DNA of 64,000 bases from Sphingomonas sp. Root720 (GCF_001428605.1 NZ_LMID01000011.1:310001-374000); one strand, 5' to 3'; shown: positions 45,344 through 55,015, numbered from the stretch's first letter. Numbers and translations are program-made. The notes: generated from the sequence alone by a model not told the origin.

Positions 45344-45723
45344 TGGCATCGGACGACGCCGGCGCGGTCCATGCCCATGTCGGCACGCTGGCGATGGCGC
45401 TGCCGCAGGTCGAGGAGAAGATCTCCCACGGATCGCCATGCTGGCGGGTCGCCGACAAGCGGATGTTCGCCTATTTCTGGCACAACCATCATGGCGATGG
45501 CCGCACGGCCGTGCTGGTCAGGACGAGCGGCATCGAGGAGCAGGAGATGCTCATCGACCTCGATCCCGACATCTATTTCAAGCCGCCCTATCTGGGCCCG
45601 TCGGGCTGGGTCGGCATCAGGCTCGACCAGCCGGGAACCGACTGGGAGCGGGTGGAGCATCGCCTGCGCGAAAGCTGGCGGCTCGCGGCGCCGCCCAAAC
45701 TGGCGGCGATCGTGGAATTCTAG
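45343..45723 (+). CDS. MmcQ/YjbR-family protein
   Basis: A 126-residue member of the MmcQ/YjbR (CyaY-like fold) family. It has LPQVEEKISHGSPCWRVADKRMFAYF and late segments DLDPDIYFKPPYLGPSGWVGIRL, both typical. Many members are annotated as DNA-binding, but the function is not settled. It begins with TAATG coupling to the preceding gene. A REP-like element follows. Confidence 0.85.
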   Translation: MASDDAGAVHAHVGTLAMALPQVEEKISHGSPCWRVADKRMFAYFWHNHHGDGRTAVLVRTSGIEEQEMLIDLDPDIYFKPPYLGPSGWVGIRLDQPGTDWERVEHRLRESWRLAAPPKLAAIVEF

Positions 45724-45736
45724 TCGACGCTCAGAA

Positions 45737-45818
45737 CGTCACCCCAGCGAAGGCTGGGGTCTCGGGAGACGAGGCGCAGCGCTCCTCTCCTGAGATGCCA
45801 GCCTGCGCTGGCATGACG
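45737..45818. repeat. REP-like element between convergent mmcQ-like gene and ndk
   Basis: Two hairpins in tandem, an outer GTCACCCCAGCG... arm and an inner ...GCTGGCATGAC arm, as in the elements at 23048 and 53071. The first hairpin (ACCCCAGCGAAGGCTGGGGT) is nearly perfect by itself. It lies between convergent genes. Confidence 0.7.
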
Positions 45819-45852
45819 GGAGAAGGGGCAAGCCCTTCTCCCGCTATGTCGA

Positions 45853-46275
45853 TCAGCCGACGACTTCTTCGGGCTTGAAGAAATAGTCGATCTCGATCTT
45901 GGCGTTCTCGAGGCTGTCCGAGCCATGGACCGAGTTGGCTTCGATCGATTCCGCGAAGGTCTTGCGGATCGTGCCCTCGTCGGCATTCGCCGGGTTGGTG
46001 GCGCCCATGACCTCACGGTTGCGCGCGACGGCGTTCTCGCCTTCGAGCACCTGGACCACGACCGGGCCCGAGATCATGAAGCTGACGAGGTCGCCGAAGA
46101 ACGGACGTTCGCGGTGCACGCCGTAGAAACCCTCGGCCTGCTCCTTGGTCATGTGGATGCGCTTCGAAGCGACGACGCGCAGGCCGGCCTCCTCGAGCTT
46201 GGCGGTGATCGCGCCCGTCAGGTTGCGACGCGTCGCATCGGGCTTGATGATCGAGAAAGTGCGTTCGGTCGCCAT
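45853..46275 (-). CDS. ndk: Nucleoside diphosphate kinase
   Basis: Balances NTP pools by phosphate transfer through a histidine. The 140-residue protein starts [18 protein letters not shown] and has the active His in [18 protein letters not shown]. The ATG at 46273-46275 is fixed by the family N-terminus. The 286 bp gap to the next gene (46276-46561) carries its promoter and a short inverted repeat TCATAT-N7-ATATGA at 46510-46528. Confidence 0.97.
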   Translation of the reverse strand: MATERTFSIIKPDATRRNLTGAITAKLEEAGLRVVASKRIHMTKEQAEGFYGVHRERPFFGDLVSFMISGPVVVQVLEGENAVARNREVMGATNPANADEGTIRKTFAESIEANSVHGSDSLENAKIEIDYFFKPEEVVG

Positions 46276-46561
46276 CGGCGAGCGGCTCCATGTCTGAATT
46301 GCGGAAAGATTGCGGGCCTTTAGTCGCTGCGCCGCACTATGGCAAGGCGCGCCGGCACGTCCGGGCAACTTCAGGAGCCGGAGCCGCCGCTCGCGCGCGC
46401 CCGCCGCGTTTGCCGGCCCCCTGTCGTCGAGGTCCATGCCCAAGCCGGGCCGGGCCGAAGGAACCTGCGGCCGCCCATCGAAAGGGCGGCCTGATGGAGG
46501 TCGCTGCTGTCATATCGAAAGCATATGATAAGGACCGCCATTCACCGAACGGAGACCCGAC

Positions 46562-47404
46562 ATGTCCTTCCAAAGCCCCTGGGAACAGCAGCATCACCGC
46601 AAGGCCGGCATCGCCGACGACATCGACTTCGAGATCAAGGGACAGGAGCTCCAATTCCTCGAAATCGAGCTCGACCCCGGCGAGAGCGCGGTCGCCGAGG
46701 CGGGCGCGCTCGTCTGGAAGGACGGCAGTGTCGACATGACCACGATCTTCGGCGACGGCAGCGGCGGCGCCAACGAAGGGTTCATGGGCAAGCTGCTCGG
46801 CGCGGGCAAGCGGCTGGTGACCGGCGAGAGCCTGTTCACCACGGTCTTCACCCATCGCGGCCAGGGCAAGGCGCGGGTCGCCTTCGCCTCCCCCACGCCG
46901 GGCGCGATCCTGGCGATCAAGCTCGACCAGATCGGCGGCCGGCTGATCTGCCAGAAGGACAGCTTCCTCGCGGCGGCCAAGGGCGTGTCGATCGGGGTCC
47001 ATTTCCAGCGCCGCATCCTGACCGGCCTGTTCGGTGGGGAAGGCTTCGTCATGCAGAAGCTGGAAGGCGATGGCTGGGTATTCGTCCAGATGGGCGGCAC
47101 CGTCGTCGAGCGCGAACTGGCGGCCGGCGAGGAACTGCACGTCGACACCGGCTGCCTCGCCGCGATTACCCCCAGCGTCGATTTCGACCTGGTGGCCGCG
47201 GGCGGGGTGAAGAGCGTGCTGTTCGGCGGCGAGGGCCTGTTCTTCGCGCGGCTGCGCGGACCCGGCAAGGTCTGGATCCAGTCGCTCCCCTTCTCGCGCC
47301 TCGCCGGGCGGATGCTGGCGGCGGCGGGCAGCCGGGGCGGCCAGAACCGTGGCGAGGGTTCGGCGCTGGGCAGTCTGGGCGACCTGATCGGGGGGAATGA
47401 TTGA
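46562..47404 (+). CDS. AIM24/TIGR00266-family protein
   Basis: A 280-residue protein of the AIM24 family, with a jelly-roll-like beta fold. Family features are FLEIELDPGESAVAEAGALVW near the N-terminus, LFTTVFTHRGQGKARVAFASPTPG and FHAGEELHVDTGCLAAI-like (here LAAGEELHVDTGCLAAI). Function in bacteria is unknown, though relatives are linked to membrane organisation. Its TGA is followed by about 145 bp before the peptidase gene. Confidence 0.85.
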   Translation: MSFQSPWEQQHHRKAGIADDIDFEIKGQELQFLEIELDPGESAVAEAGALVWKDGSVDMTTIFGDGSGGANEGFMGKLLGAGKRLVTGESLFTTVFTHRGQGKARVAFASPTPGAILAIKLDQIGGRLICQKDSFLAAAKGVSIGVHFQRRILTGLFGGEGFVMQKLEGDGWVFVQMGGTVVERELAAGEELHVDTGCLAAITPSVDFDLVAAGGVKSVLFGGEGLFFARLRGPGKVWIQSLPFSRLAGRMLAAAGSRGGQNRGEGSALGSLGDLIGGND

Positions 47405-47552
47405 GCCCCCCGTCCCATCTTCCGTGTCGAGCGGGACGAACGGCAGAGGGGCGCGCATTTAATGTATAGACAAAAAGGGCTGGCGGCTCCGGACGAAAAC
47501 CGCTTAGTTGCAGTGCATTGCCCGTTCGGGCCGCAACCATCCAGGAGCTTCC

Positions 47553-49211
47553 ATGCGCAAGATCGCAGCCCTGCTCGCAGCCCCGCTGCTGCTCGCCCCC
47601 GCCCTCTGCCTCGCCGCCTCGTCCATGTCGAGCGCACCGGCCTTCGACGTCCAGCGCTTCAGCCAGGACGTGAAGGCGCTGTCCGACGACAGCTTCGAGG
47701 GGCGCGCCCCCGCGACCGAGGGCGAGAAAAAGACGATCGCCTATATCGTCGGGCAGATGAAGGCTGCGGGCCTCAAGCCCGGCATGCCCGACGGAACCTG
47801 GACGCAGAGCGTTCCGCTGCTCAAGTCCGACATCGTCGGCGCGCCGAAGCTGGCGCTGAAGATGGGCGACGGCGCCTCGCGCGCGCTGACACAGGGCGAG
47901 GAGATCGCCGTCCGCGCCGCGCTGACCGGGCAGGACAAGGTCGACCTGGCCTCGGCCCCGCTGGTCTTCGTCGGCTATGGCGTCAAGGCGCCCGAGCGCG
48001 GCTGGGACGACTTCAAGGGTGCGGACCTCAAGGGCAAGATCCTCGTCGTCCTCGTCAACGATCCCGATTTCGAGGGCGGGGAAGGCGATTTCGGCGGCAA
48101 GACCATGACCTATTATGGCCGCTGGACCTATAAATATGAGGAAGGCGCGCGGCAGGGCGCGGCCGGCGTCCTGGTCGTCCACGAATATGCCCCCGCCTCC
48201 TATGGCTGGCCGACGGTCAAGAACTCCAACACCAACACCATGTTCGACATCGTCCGCGCCGATCCGAAGGCTGAGCATGTCGCCGTCGAGGGCTGGATCC
48301 AGCGCGACCTCGCGGTCGACCTGTTCAAGGCCGCCGGACTGGACTTCGAGGCGATGAAGAAGGCCGCGCAGAAAAAGGATTTCAAGCCGGTCGCGCTCAA
48401 CGCGACGCTCGACGCCTCCTATGCCGTCAAGGCCGAGACGATCACCTCCTACAATGTCCTCGGCCGACTCGCCGGTGCGAAGCATCCGAACGAGACGGTG
48501 ATCTATTCGGGCCATTGGGACCATCTCGGCGTCGGCCAGCCCGATGCGAAGGGCGACCGCATCTACAACGGCGCGCGCGACAACGCTTCGGGGATCGCGG
48601 CGCTGCTCGAACTGGGACGTGCCTTCGCCAAGGCGCCGCGCACCGATCGCTCGGTCCTGTTCCTCGCGGTGACCGCCGAGGAGAAGGGCCTGCTCGGCTC
48701 CGAATATTATGCCGCGAATCCAGTCTATCCGCTGGCGAGGACGGCCGGCGTGATCAACATGGACAGCATCATCGGCGAGGGTGCCGCCAGGGACTTCACC
48801 ATCTCGGGCGTCGCCAAGCTCGGCCTGCTCGACCTGCTGGTCGCCGAGGGCAGGAAGCTTGGCCGGGTCTATGTGCCCGACCCCAAGACCGAGACCGGCG
48901 GCTTCTACCGCTCCGACCACTTCCCGATGGCCAAGGCCGGGGTGCCCGCCGTCTCGTTCAAGGGCGGCATCGACCTGGTCGACGGCGGCGTCGCGCGCGG
49001 CCAGGAACTGGGGGCGATCTACACCCGCGACCGCTACCACCAGCCCGCCGACGAATGGAGCGCGGACATGAACCTGTCCAACGTCGCGCCCGACCTGACC
49101 CTGCTCTACGACACCGGCCGCGCCCTCGCCGACAGCCGCGCCTGGCCCGATTGGGCGGCCGATGCCGAGTTCAAGGCTAAGCGCGACGAGACGGCCGCAC
49201 AGCGGAAATAA
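47553..49211 (+). CDS. Secreted M28-family zinc aminopeptidase
   Basis: A 552-residue exported peptidase. A signal peptide (ALLAAPLLLAPALCLA) is followed by a domain of about 300 residues that includes a PA-like region, then the M28 catalytic domain. Zinc ligands and acids are visible in YSGHWDHLGVG, ARDNASGIAALLELG, VTAEEKGLLGSEYY, INMDSIIG and YRSDHFPMAKAG. The ATG at 47553 has AGGAG upstream and gives the signal peptide. It removes N-terminal residues from peptides in the periplasm. Terminator follows. Confidence 0.92.
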   Translation: MRKIAALLAAPLLLAPALCLAASSMSSAPAFDVQRFSQDVKALSDDSFEGRAPATEGEKKTIAYIVGQMKAAGLKPGMPDGTWTQSVPLLKSDIVGAPKLALKMGDGASRALTQGEEIAVRAALTGQDKVDLASAPLVFVGYGVKAPERGWDDFKGADLKGKILVVLVNDPDFEGGEGDFGGKTMTYYGRWTYKYEEGARQGAAGVLVVHEYAPASYGWPTVKNSNTNTMFDIVRADPKAEHVAVEGWIQRDLAVDLFKAAGLDFEAMKKAAQKKDFKPVALNATLDASYAVKAETITSYNVLGRLAGAKHPNETVIYSGHWDHLGVGQPDAKGDRIYNGARDNASGIAALLELGRAFAKAPRTDRSVLFLAVTAEEKGLLGSEYYAANPVYPLARTAGVINMDSIIGEGAARDFTISGVAKLGLLDLLVAEGRKLGRVYVPDPKTETGGFYRSDHFPMAKAGVPAVSFKGGIDLVDGGVARGQELGAIYTRDRYHQPADEWSADMNLSNVAPDLTLLYDTGRALADSRAWPDWAADAEFKAKRDETAAQRK

Positions 49212-49216
49212 GGGTG

Positions 49217-49243
49217 CGAGGCCGGGCGTTCAGCCCGGCCTCG
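49217..49243. terminator. Terminator between the M28 gene and queA
   Basis: CGAGGCCGGGC and GCCCGGCCTCG form a perfect 11 bp stem around GTTCA. It starts 6 bp after the peptidase stop and lies between convergent genes, so it may serve both. Confidence 0.8.
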
Positions 49244-49279
49244 CCTCGCCCGGCTGGCCCTGGAGCGCTTCGCAAGCCG

Positions 49280-50308
49280 TCAGGGCAGCAACAGGCTCGA
49301 ATCGCCATAGCTGTAGAAGCGATAGCCCTCGGCGATCGCATGCGCATAGGCGGCCTGCATCCGCTCGCGTCCCATCAGCGCGCCGACCAGCATGAACAGC
49401 GTCGACTTGGGCAGGTGGAAATTGGTCATCAGACCGTCCACGCCACGGAAGCGGTAGCCGGGGGTGATGAAGATCGCGGTGTCGCCGTCGAAGGGGCGGA
49501 TCACGCGGTCTTCGCCGGTCGCGCTCTCGAGCAGGCGGAGGCTGGTGGTCCCGACCGCGATCACCCTGCCGCCCGCCGCGCGCACTGCGTTGAGACGGTC
49601 CGCGGTCGTGGCATCGATCCGGCCCCATTCGGCATGCATCCGGTGATCGTCGGTGTCGTCGGCCTTGACCGGCAGGAAGGTGCCCGCGCCGACATGGAGG
49701 GTCAGCGTCTCGCCGGCGATGCCGGCGGCGGCGAGCGCCTCCATCAGGCGCGGGGTGAAGTGGAGCGCGGCAGTGGGCGCCGCGACCGCGCCCTTCTCGC
49801 GCGCGAACATGGTCTGGTAGTCGTCGCGGTCGCGCTCGTCGGTCGGTCGCTTGCCGGCGATATAGGGCGGGAGCGGCATGGTGCCGGCGCGTTCGAGCAG
49901 CAGCTCGACAGGCTCGTCGCCCTCGAAGTCGAGCAGGATCGAGCCGTCCTCGCCCCGATCGGCGGCGATCGCCGAGACGCCTGCGCCGAAATCGATCCGG
50001 TCGCCGGTCCTTACCCGCTTGGCGTTGCGGACGAAGGCACGCCACCGCCGGAGGCCTTCGCGCTTGTGGAGCGTCGCCCCGATCCGCGCCTCGCCGCGGC
50101 GGCCTTCCAGCTGCGCGGGGATCACCCGCGTGTCGTTGAACACCAGGCAGTCGCCGGCGCGGAGCAGGTCCGGCAGGTCGGAAACATGATGGTCGGCCAG
50201 CCCTTCGGCGCCCGCGACCAACAGCATCCGCGCGCTGTCGCGCGGGCTGACGGGCCGGAGGGCGATGTTCTCGGGCGGAAGATCGAAATCGAAAAGGTCG
50301 ACGCGCAT
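49280..50308 (-). CDS. queA: S-adenosylmethionine:tRNA ribosyltransferase-isomerase
   Basis: Builds epoxyqueuosine at the wobble base of tRNAs. The 342-residue protein has [15 protein letters not shown] at the start, [54 protein letters not shown] and [14 protein letters not shown]. The cyclophilin gene ends 13 bp upstream, so they form one operon. tgt, a usual neighbour, is not in the window. Confidence 0.97.
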   Translation of the reverse strand: MRVDLFDFDLPPENIALRPVSPRDSARMLLVAGAEGLADHHVSDLPDLLRAGDCLVFNDTRVIPAQLEGRRGEARIGATLHKREGLRRWRAFVRNAKRVRTGDRIDFGAGVSAIAADRGEDGSILLDFEGDEPVELLLERAGTMPLPPYIAGKRPTDERDRDDYQTMFAREKGAVAAPTAALHFTPRLMEALAAAGIAGETLTLHVGAGTFLPVKADDTDDHRMHAEWGRIDATTADRLNAVRAAGGRVIAVGTTSLRLLESATGEDRVIRPFDGDTAIFITPGYRFRGVDGLMTNFHLPKSTLFMLVGALMGRERMQAAYAHAIAEGYRFYSYGDSSLLLP

Positions 50309-50321
50309 CGGGTCGCGGCCG

Positions 50322-51227
50322 TTATTGCGGCTGGGAAACCGCCTCTTCGCTCGCCACTTCGCGGACGGCGTTTTCGGTCGGCTGATCGCCGGCCACCGCC
50401 TGGACGGCCGCGTCGGTTCCCTGGGGGGCTTCGGGCGTGGCGCCTGGCGTCGCCGCCGCCTCGCCGCCGCTCACGGCATCGGCCGGATTGGCGAGGTCGG
50501 GCTTGGCTTCCTCCTTGCGGCGCTTCTTCTCTTCCTTGGCGGCCCTGTCGGCAGCTTTCTTTTCGGCCTTTTCGGATTTTTCCCGGGCCTTCCTCTCCTG
50601 CTTGGTCTCGGCAACGGGCGCGGCCGCAGCGGGTGCGGCCGGCGGCACGAACGCAGCCGGCGGCTGGCCCTGGTCGTCGGACTCTATCGAGGCGTGGACG
50701 ATCTTCGAGGGGTTGGCAGGCGGCTCGCCCTTCTCGATCGCATCGACATATTCCATGCCCGAGATGACCCGCCCGATCGGGGTGTAATTATTATCGAGCG
50801 TCAGGTTCGGCTGCAGCATGATGAAGAACTGGCTGTTCGCCGAATTGGGATCCTGCGCGCGCGCCATCGCCATGACGCCGCGGACATGCGGCATGTCGTT
50901 GAACTCGGCCTTCAGGTCGGGCAGGTCGGAACCGCCCTCACCCGTGCCCTTGGGATCGCCGCCCTGGGCCATGAAGCCCTCGATCACGCGGTGGAAGATC
51001 AGGCCGTCATAGAAATGGCGGCGCACCAGGACCTTGATCCGCTCGACCGAATTGGGCGCCTTGTCGGGGCGCAGCTGCACCTTCACCCGACCGCCGGTCG
51101 ACAGGTCGAGGTTGAGGATGTTCTGCGCGTCCGGGGCGGGCGTGGCCGGCGGCGGGGCGGACTGGGCGAGCGCCGCACCGGCCATGAACAGGCCCGCAAA
51201 TGCCGCAACAACGAACTTCGATCGCAT
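50322..51227 (-). CDS. Exported cyclophilin-type peptidyl-prolyl isomerase with charged tail
   Basis: A 301-residue periplasmic isomerase with a signal peptide ([18 protein letters not shown]), a cyclophilin domain (about 30-185; [33 protein letters not shown]) and an unusual C-terminal third. That tail is Ala/Pro-rich, then dominated by Lys/Glu/Arg ([20 protein letters not shown]), then acidic/Ala-rich. The tail may bind membranes or nucleic acid, or may be disordered. Such extensions occur in alphaproteobacterial cyclophilins but vary in sequence. Confidence 0.92.
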   Translation of the reverse strand: MRSKFVVAAFAGLFMAGAALAQSAPPPATPAPDAQNILNLDLSTGGRVKVQLRPDKAPNSVERIKVLVRRHFYDGLIFHRVIEGFMAQGGDPKGTGEGGSDLPDLKAEFNDMPHVRGVMAMARAQDPNSANSQFFIMLQPNLTLDNNYTPIGRVISGMEYVDAIEKGEPPANPSKIVHASIESDDQGQPPAAFVPPAAPAAAAPVAETKQERKAREKSEKAEKKAADRAAKEEKKRRKEEAKPDLANPADAVSGGEAAATPGATPEAPQGTDAAVQAVAGDQPTENAVREVASEEAVSQPQ

Positions 51228-51315
51228 CAGATCACTTCTCCTGCCGCACTCAACGTCGGCGTGGTCTCGTTAAGCATGTCCGGCTTGCCGTCGGCTGAAC
51301 CGCCGGCACCGTGCC

Positions 51316-51816
51316 TCAGCTTCCCTTCTTACCGATCTTTTCGACGCGCGCGACGACTTCCTGCACCACTTTCTCGGGCACGAAGCGGTCGATCGCACCG
51401 CCGTACAGCGCGATTTCCTTCACGAGCCGCGAGGCGATCGGCTGCAACGCGACATCGGCCATCAGGAAGACGGTCTCGACCCGATTGTTCAGCTGCTGGT
51501 TCATCCCCGCCATCTGATACTCATATTCGAAGTCGGCGACCGCGCGCAGGCCGCGCACGATGATCGAGGCGCCCATCCTCTCGGCGAAGTCCATCAGCAG
51601 CGAGTCGAAGGCGACAATCTCGATCTTGTCGCCCAGGTCGGCGGTTTCGCGCCGCACCATCGCCAGCCGCTCGTCGAGCGTGAACATCGGCGACTTGGAC
51701 GGATTGGTGGTGACGCCGACGACCAGCCGGTCGACCAGCTTCGCGCCGCGCCGGATGATGTCCATATGGCCCAGCGTGACCGGATCGAAAGTGCCGGGAT
51801 AGACGCCCGTCCGCAT
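51316..51816 (-). CDS. coaD: Phosphopantetheine adenylyltransferase
   Basis: Fourth step of coenzyme A synthesis. The 166-residue protein has YPGTFDPVTLGHMDIIRR with the TxGH nucleotide motif, VRGLRAVADFEYEYQMAGMN and PIASRLVKEIALYGG (the usual ISSR reads IASR). It lies 22 bp after ispA in the same direction. The ATG at 51814-51816 fits the family start exactly. Confidence 0.96.
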   Translation of the reverse strand: MRTGVYPGTFDPVTLGHMDIIRRGAKLVDRLVVGVTTNPSKSPMFTLDERLAMVRRETADLGDKIEIVAFDSLLMDFAERMGASIIVRGLRAVADFEYEYQMAGMNQQLNNRVETVFLMADVALQPIASRLVKEIALYGGAIDRFVPEKVVQEVVARVEKIGKKGS

Positions 51817-51838
51817 AGATGCTCCCCCTGTCTGGCGT

Positions 51839-52732
51839 TCAGCGATCGCGATCGACCGCATAGACCGCGATGTCGCGTAGCAGATCGGCCTCGCGCCCGA
51901 AATTGCCAAGATGATCGATCGCCTGCTGCGACAGCAGCCGCGCCTGCGCGCGCGCCCGCTCGATTCCGAGCAGGCCCACGAAGGTCGCCTTGCCGGCCGC
52001 GTCGTCCTTGCCCGCCGCCTTGCCCATCGCCGCCGGGTCGCCTTCGGCGTCGAGCAGGTCGTCGGCGATCTGGAAGGCCAGCCCCAGGTCGTGGGCATAG
52101 GCGCGCAGCCGGGTCCGCCCGTCGGGCGCCACCCGGCCGAGGATCGCCCCCGCCTCGATCGCGAAGGCGATCAGCGCCCCGGTCTTGAGCTGCTGGAGCC
52201 GGGAGACCGCGTCGAAGCCATATTCGCCGCCGGCTTCGGCCGCCATGTCCATCGCCTGTCCGCCGACCATGCCCGCCGGGCCCGCCGCGACGGCGAGTGC
52301 GGCGACCAGCTCGCTGCGGACGAAGGGATCGGGATGGGTCGCCTCGGACGCCGCGATCTCGAAGGCCAGCGCCTGGAACGCATCGCCCGCCAGGATCGCG
52401 GTCGCCTCGTCATAGGCGCGGTGCACGGTCGGGCGACCGCGGCGCAGGTCGTCGTCGTCCATCGCCGGCAGGTCGTCGTGGATCAGGCTGTAGACATGGA
52501 TGGCCTCGATCGCGAGACCCGCGCGCAACGCGCATTCGGGATCGATCGCGAACAGCCGGGCCGATGCGCAGACCAGCAGCGGCCGGAGCCGCTTGCCGCC
52601 CCCGATCGCGGCGTGGCGCATCGCATCGTAAAGGCGCCTGCGGCTGTCGTCGGGCGGGGTCAGCAGCGCATCGAAACGACTGTCGATCTCCTGCGCGATG
52701 TGCGCGAGTTCGGAGGTCAGAAGCGCAGACAT
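51839..52732 (-). CDS. ispA: Geranyl/farnesyl diphosphate synthase
   Basis: Makes C10-C15 prenyl diphosphates for ubiquinone, undecaprenyl phosphate and carotenoids. The 297-residue protein has the first Asp-rich motif YSLIHDDLPAMDDDDLRRGR and the second FQIADDLLDAEGD, plus GGGKRLRPLLV and GGQAMDMAAE. The start (52730-52732) is 4 bp after the xseB stop. The short-chain assignment follows from the xseB-ispA linkage and size; product length is not proven. Confidence 0.94.
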   Translation of the reverse strand: MSALLTSELAHIAQEIDSRFDALLTPPDDSRRRLYDAMRHAAIGGGKRLRPLLVCASARLFAIDPECALRAGLAIEAIHVYSLIHDDLPAMDDDDLRRGRPTVHRAYDEATAILAGDAFQALAFEIAASEATHPDPFVRSELVAALAVAAGPAGMVGGQAMDMAAEAGGEYGFDAVSRLQQLKTGALIAFAIEAGAILGRVAPDGRTRLRAYAHDLGLAFQIADDLLDAEGDPAAMGKAAGKDDAAGKATFVGLLGIERARAQARLLSQQAIDHLGNFGREADLLRDIAVYAVDRDR

Positions 52733-52736
52733 GGGA

Positions 52737-52982
52737 TCAGCCCGCGGTAAAGGGCTCGGTCCCCCGCGGCGTACCATCGGCGCCCAGGCTGATCTTTTCG
52801 ATCCGGGCCTGCGCGGCCTTCAACCGCTCCTCGCACTGGCGCTTAAGCGCATCGCCCTTCGCATAGAGCGAGATCGACTCGTCGAGGGGCACGTCGCCCG
52901 ATTCGAGTTGGCGGACGATCGCCTCGAGCTGCTTCAGGGCTTCCTCGAAACTGAGGTCGGCAAGGGCGGCGCTGTCGGTCAT
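52737..52982 (-). CDS. xseB: Exodeoxyribonuclease VII small subunit
   Basis: The 81-residue small subunit of the single-strand nuclease ExoVII. The core [27 protein letters not shown] and [15 protein letters not shown] are family signatures. The ATG at 52980-52982 is chosen by family length. It begins the xseB-ispA-coaD-cyclophilin-queA series. A REP-like element lies upstream. Confidence 0.95.
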   Translation of the reverse strand: MTDSAALADLSFEEALKQLEAIVRQLESGDVPLDESISLYAKGDALKRQCEERLKAAQARIEKISLGADGTPRGTEPFTAG

Positions 52983-53070
52983 GGCAAGGCTTTTGGGCTC
53001 GGGCGGCGGCAGGGTCAAGGACGGGATGAGGTTGTTTGTCGGCCAAGCGGCCGGCCTGTCCCCTTCATCC

Positions 53071-53158
53071 GTCCTGCCAGCGCAGGCTGGCATCTCAGGA
53101 GATGGAGGACGAGGTCATCGCCAGAGCCGCCCGATATGCCAGCCTGCGCTGGCATGAC
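53071..53158. repeat. REP-like element between trcR and xseB
   Basis: Inverted hairpins start GTCCTGCCAGCGCAGGCTGG and end with CCAGCCTGCGCTGGCATGAC. The arms match each other and the copies at 23048 and 45737. It lies in the gap after trcR, where it could stop trcR transcription. Confidence 0.72.
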
Positions 53159-53174
53159 GGAAACACGAGGGCTC

Positions 53175-53855
53175 TTACGCCTTCTTGAACGGGTCGTGGA
53201 AGGTCGCGCCGCCATAGGTCGACTCTTCGACATGGACCGTATCGGCGCTGCGGACCGCGGCTTCGCGTTCGGCGCGGAGCTGTTCGATCAGCGCCTCGCG
53301 GTCGCCTTCGAGACGGGTATCGGTCGGCGCCTCGATGCCGGCGGCCTTCGCGGCCTTGGCGACGACGGCGTCGAGTTCGCGCTGCGAGGACAGGCCCAGC
53401 GTCACCGGGTCCTTGGGAACGATGTTGGCGATGTTCCAGTGGGTCCGGTCGCGGATCGCAGCGATCGTGGTGCGGGTCGTGCCGATCAGCTTGGAGATCT
53501 GGCCGTCCGACACTTCAGGATGGTTGCGGATGATCCAGGCAATGCCGTCGGGCTTGTCCTGGCGCTTCGACACCGGCGTGTAGCGCGGGCCCTTGGTGCG
53601 GCGGAGCTGGTCGGGGCCCTTCTGCATGACGAGCCGGTAGTTCGCGTCCTTCTGGCCCTTCTCGATCTCGGCCATGGTGAGCTCGCCCGCACGGACGGGA
53701 TCGCGCCCGGTCAGCTTGGTCGCGGCCATGTCGTCGGCGATCGCCTGGATCTCGAGGATGTGGAGCCCGCAGAACTCGGCGATCTGCTGAAAGCTGAGCG
53801 CGGTGTTGTCGACCAGCCACGAAGCGGTGGCGTGGGGCATGAGCGGCTGGGCCAT
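53175..53855 (-). CDS. DUF1013 cell-cycle transcriptional regulator TrcR
   Basis: A 226-residue protein of the DUF1013/TrcR family, restricted to alphaproteobacteria and described as a cell-cycle transcription regulator. It has LMPHATASWLVDNTALSFQQIAEFC near the start and HPEVSDGQISKLIGTTRTTIAAIRDRTHWN, a helix-turn-helix. The ATG at 53853-53855 has a strong GGAGG ribosome binding site. A terminator-like hairpin abuts that site on the upstream side. Confidence 0.9.
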   Translation of the reverse strand: MAQPLMPHATASWLVDNTALSFQQIAEFCGLHILEIQAIADDMAATKLTGRDPVRAGELTMAEIEKGQKDANYRLVMQKGPDQLRRTKGPRYTPVSKRQDKPDGIAWIIRNHPEVSDGQISKLIGTTRTTIAAIRDRTHWNIANIVPKDPVTLGLSSQRELDAVVAKAAKAAGIEAPTDTRLEGDREALIEQLRAEREAAVRSADTVHVEESTYGGATFHDPFKKA

Positions 53856-53876
53856 AGCGGTCCTCCAAAATAAAAG

Positions 53877-53899
53877 GGCCGCCCCGTCACGGAGCGGCC
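53877..53899 (-). terminator. Terminator-like hairpin just upstream of trcR
   Basis: On the minus strand GGCCGC-T-CCG pairs with CGG-G-GCGGCC, followed by CCTTTTATTTT and, within a few bases, the trcR ribosome binding site GGAGG. It looks like a rho-independent terminator. It may end the upstream glycosyltransferase transcript, or act as an attenuator in the trcR leader, because no room is left for a promoter between it and trcR. Confidence 0.6.
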
Positions 53900-53986
53900 G
53901 AAGCATGTGGCACGATGTAATGAAGCCCACGCCTCAGCACAAGAATTGATCGCATCCCCTCTCCGGCATGCCGAACGGGGGATTCC

Positions 53987-55015
53987 TCATGCCGCCAGCC
54001 GCCCCCTGCCCTCGCCCTGCGGTACGAGCGCGCCGAGGAACTGCTCGGCGCTCCTGCGCCAGCCGAAGGTGGCGCCATAGGCGGCGGACGTCGCCCGGTC
54101 GCAGGCCGCCGCCCGCTCGATCGCCGTCGCCAGATCGTCATCCATCGCCCCGCAGGTCGGATCGAGGATGTCGATCGGCCCCGTCACCGGATAGGCCGCG
54201 ACCGGGGTGCCGCATGCCAGCGCCTCGATCATCACCAGTCCGAAGGTATCGGTGCGGCTGGGAAAGACGAAGACGTCGGCGCCGGCATAGGCCGCGGCAA
54301 GCTCCTCGCCGTGGAGCGCGCCGAGGAAACGGACGTCCGGGCAACTGCGCGACAGGCCGGCCCGGGCCGGGCCGTCGCCAACCACCACCTTCGTGCCGGG
54401 CGTGTCGCAGGCCAGGAAGGCGGCGATGTTCTTCTCTACCGCGACCCGGCCGACATAGAGCTGGATCGGCCGGGGCAGGCCCGCGAAGGCCGGGTGCGGC
54501 GAACGATCGGGATGGAACAGCGCCAGGTCGACGCCCCTGCCCCAGCGCCGCACCGGCCCGACGCCACGCGTCTCGAGGATCGCCTCGACCGAGGGCGTCG
54601 ACGCCAGCACTACCGCCGACGGGGCGTGGAACCAGCGGATATAGCGCCAGAACCAGTCGGCGGGCATGCGGGTGCGCTCGGCGACATAATCGGGGAATTG
54701 GGTGTGATAGGCGGTGGTGAAGGCGAGCCGCCGGCCAATGCAGTGGCGGCGCGCGGCCAGGCCGATCGGCCCCTCGGTGGCGATATGGATCGCCTCCGCC
54801 CCGAACTCGGCGAGACGACGGCCTACCCCGGCATGGGTGGTCAGCGCCAGTCGGATCTCGGGATAGCTGGGACAGGGAACGGTTCGGAACTGGTCGGGCG
54901 CGATCACGCAGACCTCATGTCCCATCGCACCCAGTTCGGCGGTCACCGCCTGAAGGGTGCGGACGACGCCGTTGACCTGGGGTGTCCAGGCATCGGTCGC
55001 GATCGCGATCCGCAT
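53987..55015 (-). CDS. GT4-type glycosyltransferase
   Basis: A 342-residue retaining glycosyltransferase of the GT-B fold, similar to GDP-mannose-dependent alpha-mannosyltransferases of the PimB/MgtA kind. It has RIAIATDAWTPQVNGVVRTLQ, YHTQFPDYV, QLYVGRVAVEKNIAAFL, and the C-terminal ADVFVFPSRTDTFGLVMIEALACG with the E-x7-E motif. It follows the LpxH-like gene by one base. This pair suggests glycolipid assembly, but the acceptor is unknown. Confidence 0.88.
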   Translation of the reverse strand: MRIAIATDAWTPQVNGVVRTLQAVTAELGAMGHEVCVIAPDQFRTVPCPSYPEIRLALTTHAGVGRRLAEFGAEAIHIATEGPIGLAARRHCIGRRLAFTTAYHTQFPDYVAERTRMPADWFWRYIRWFHAPSAVVLASTPSVEAILETRGVGPVRRWGRGVDLALFHPDRSPHPAFAGLPRPIQLYVGRVAVEKNIAAFLACDTPGTKVVVGDGPARAGLSRSCPDVRFLGALHGEELAAAYAGADVFVFPSRTDTFGLVMIEALACGTPVAAYPVTGPIDILDPTCGAMDDDLATAIERAAACDRATSAAYGATFGWRRSAEQFLGALVPQGEGRGRLAA

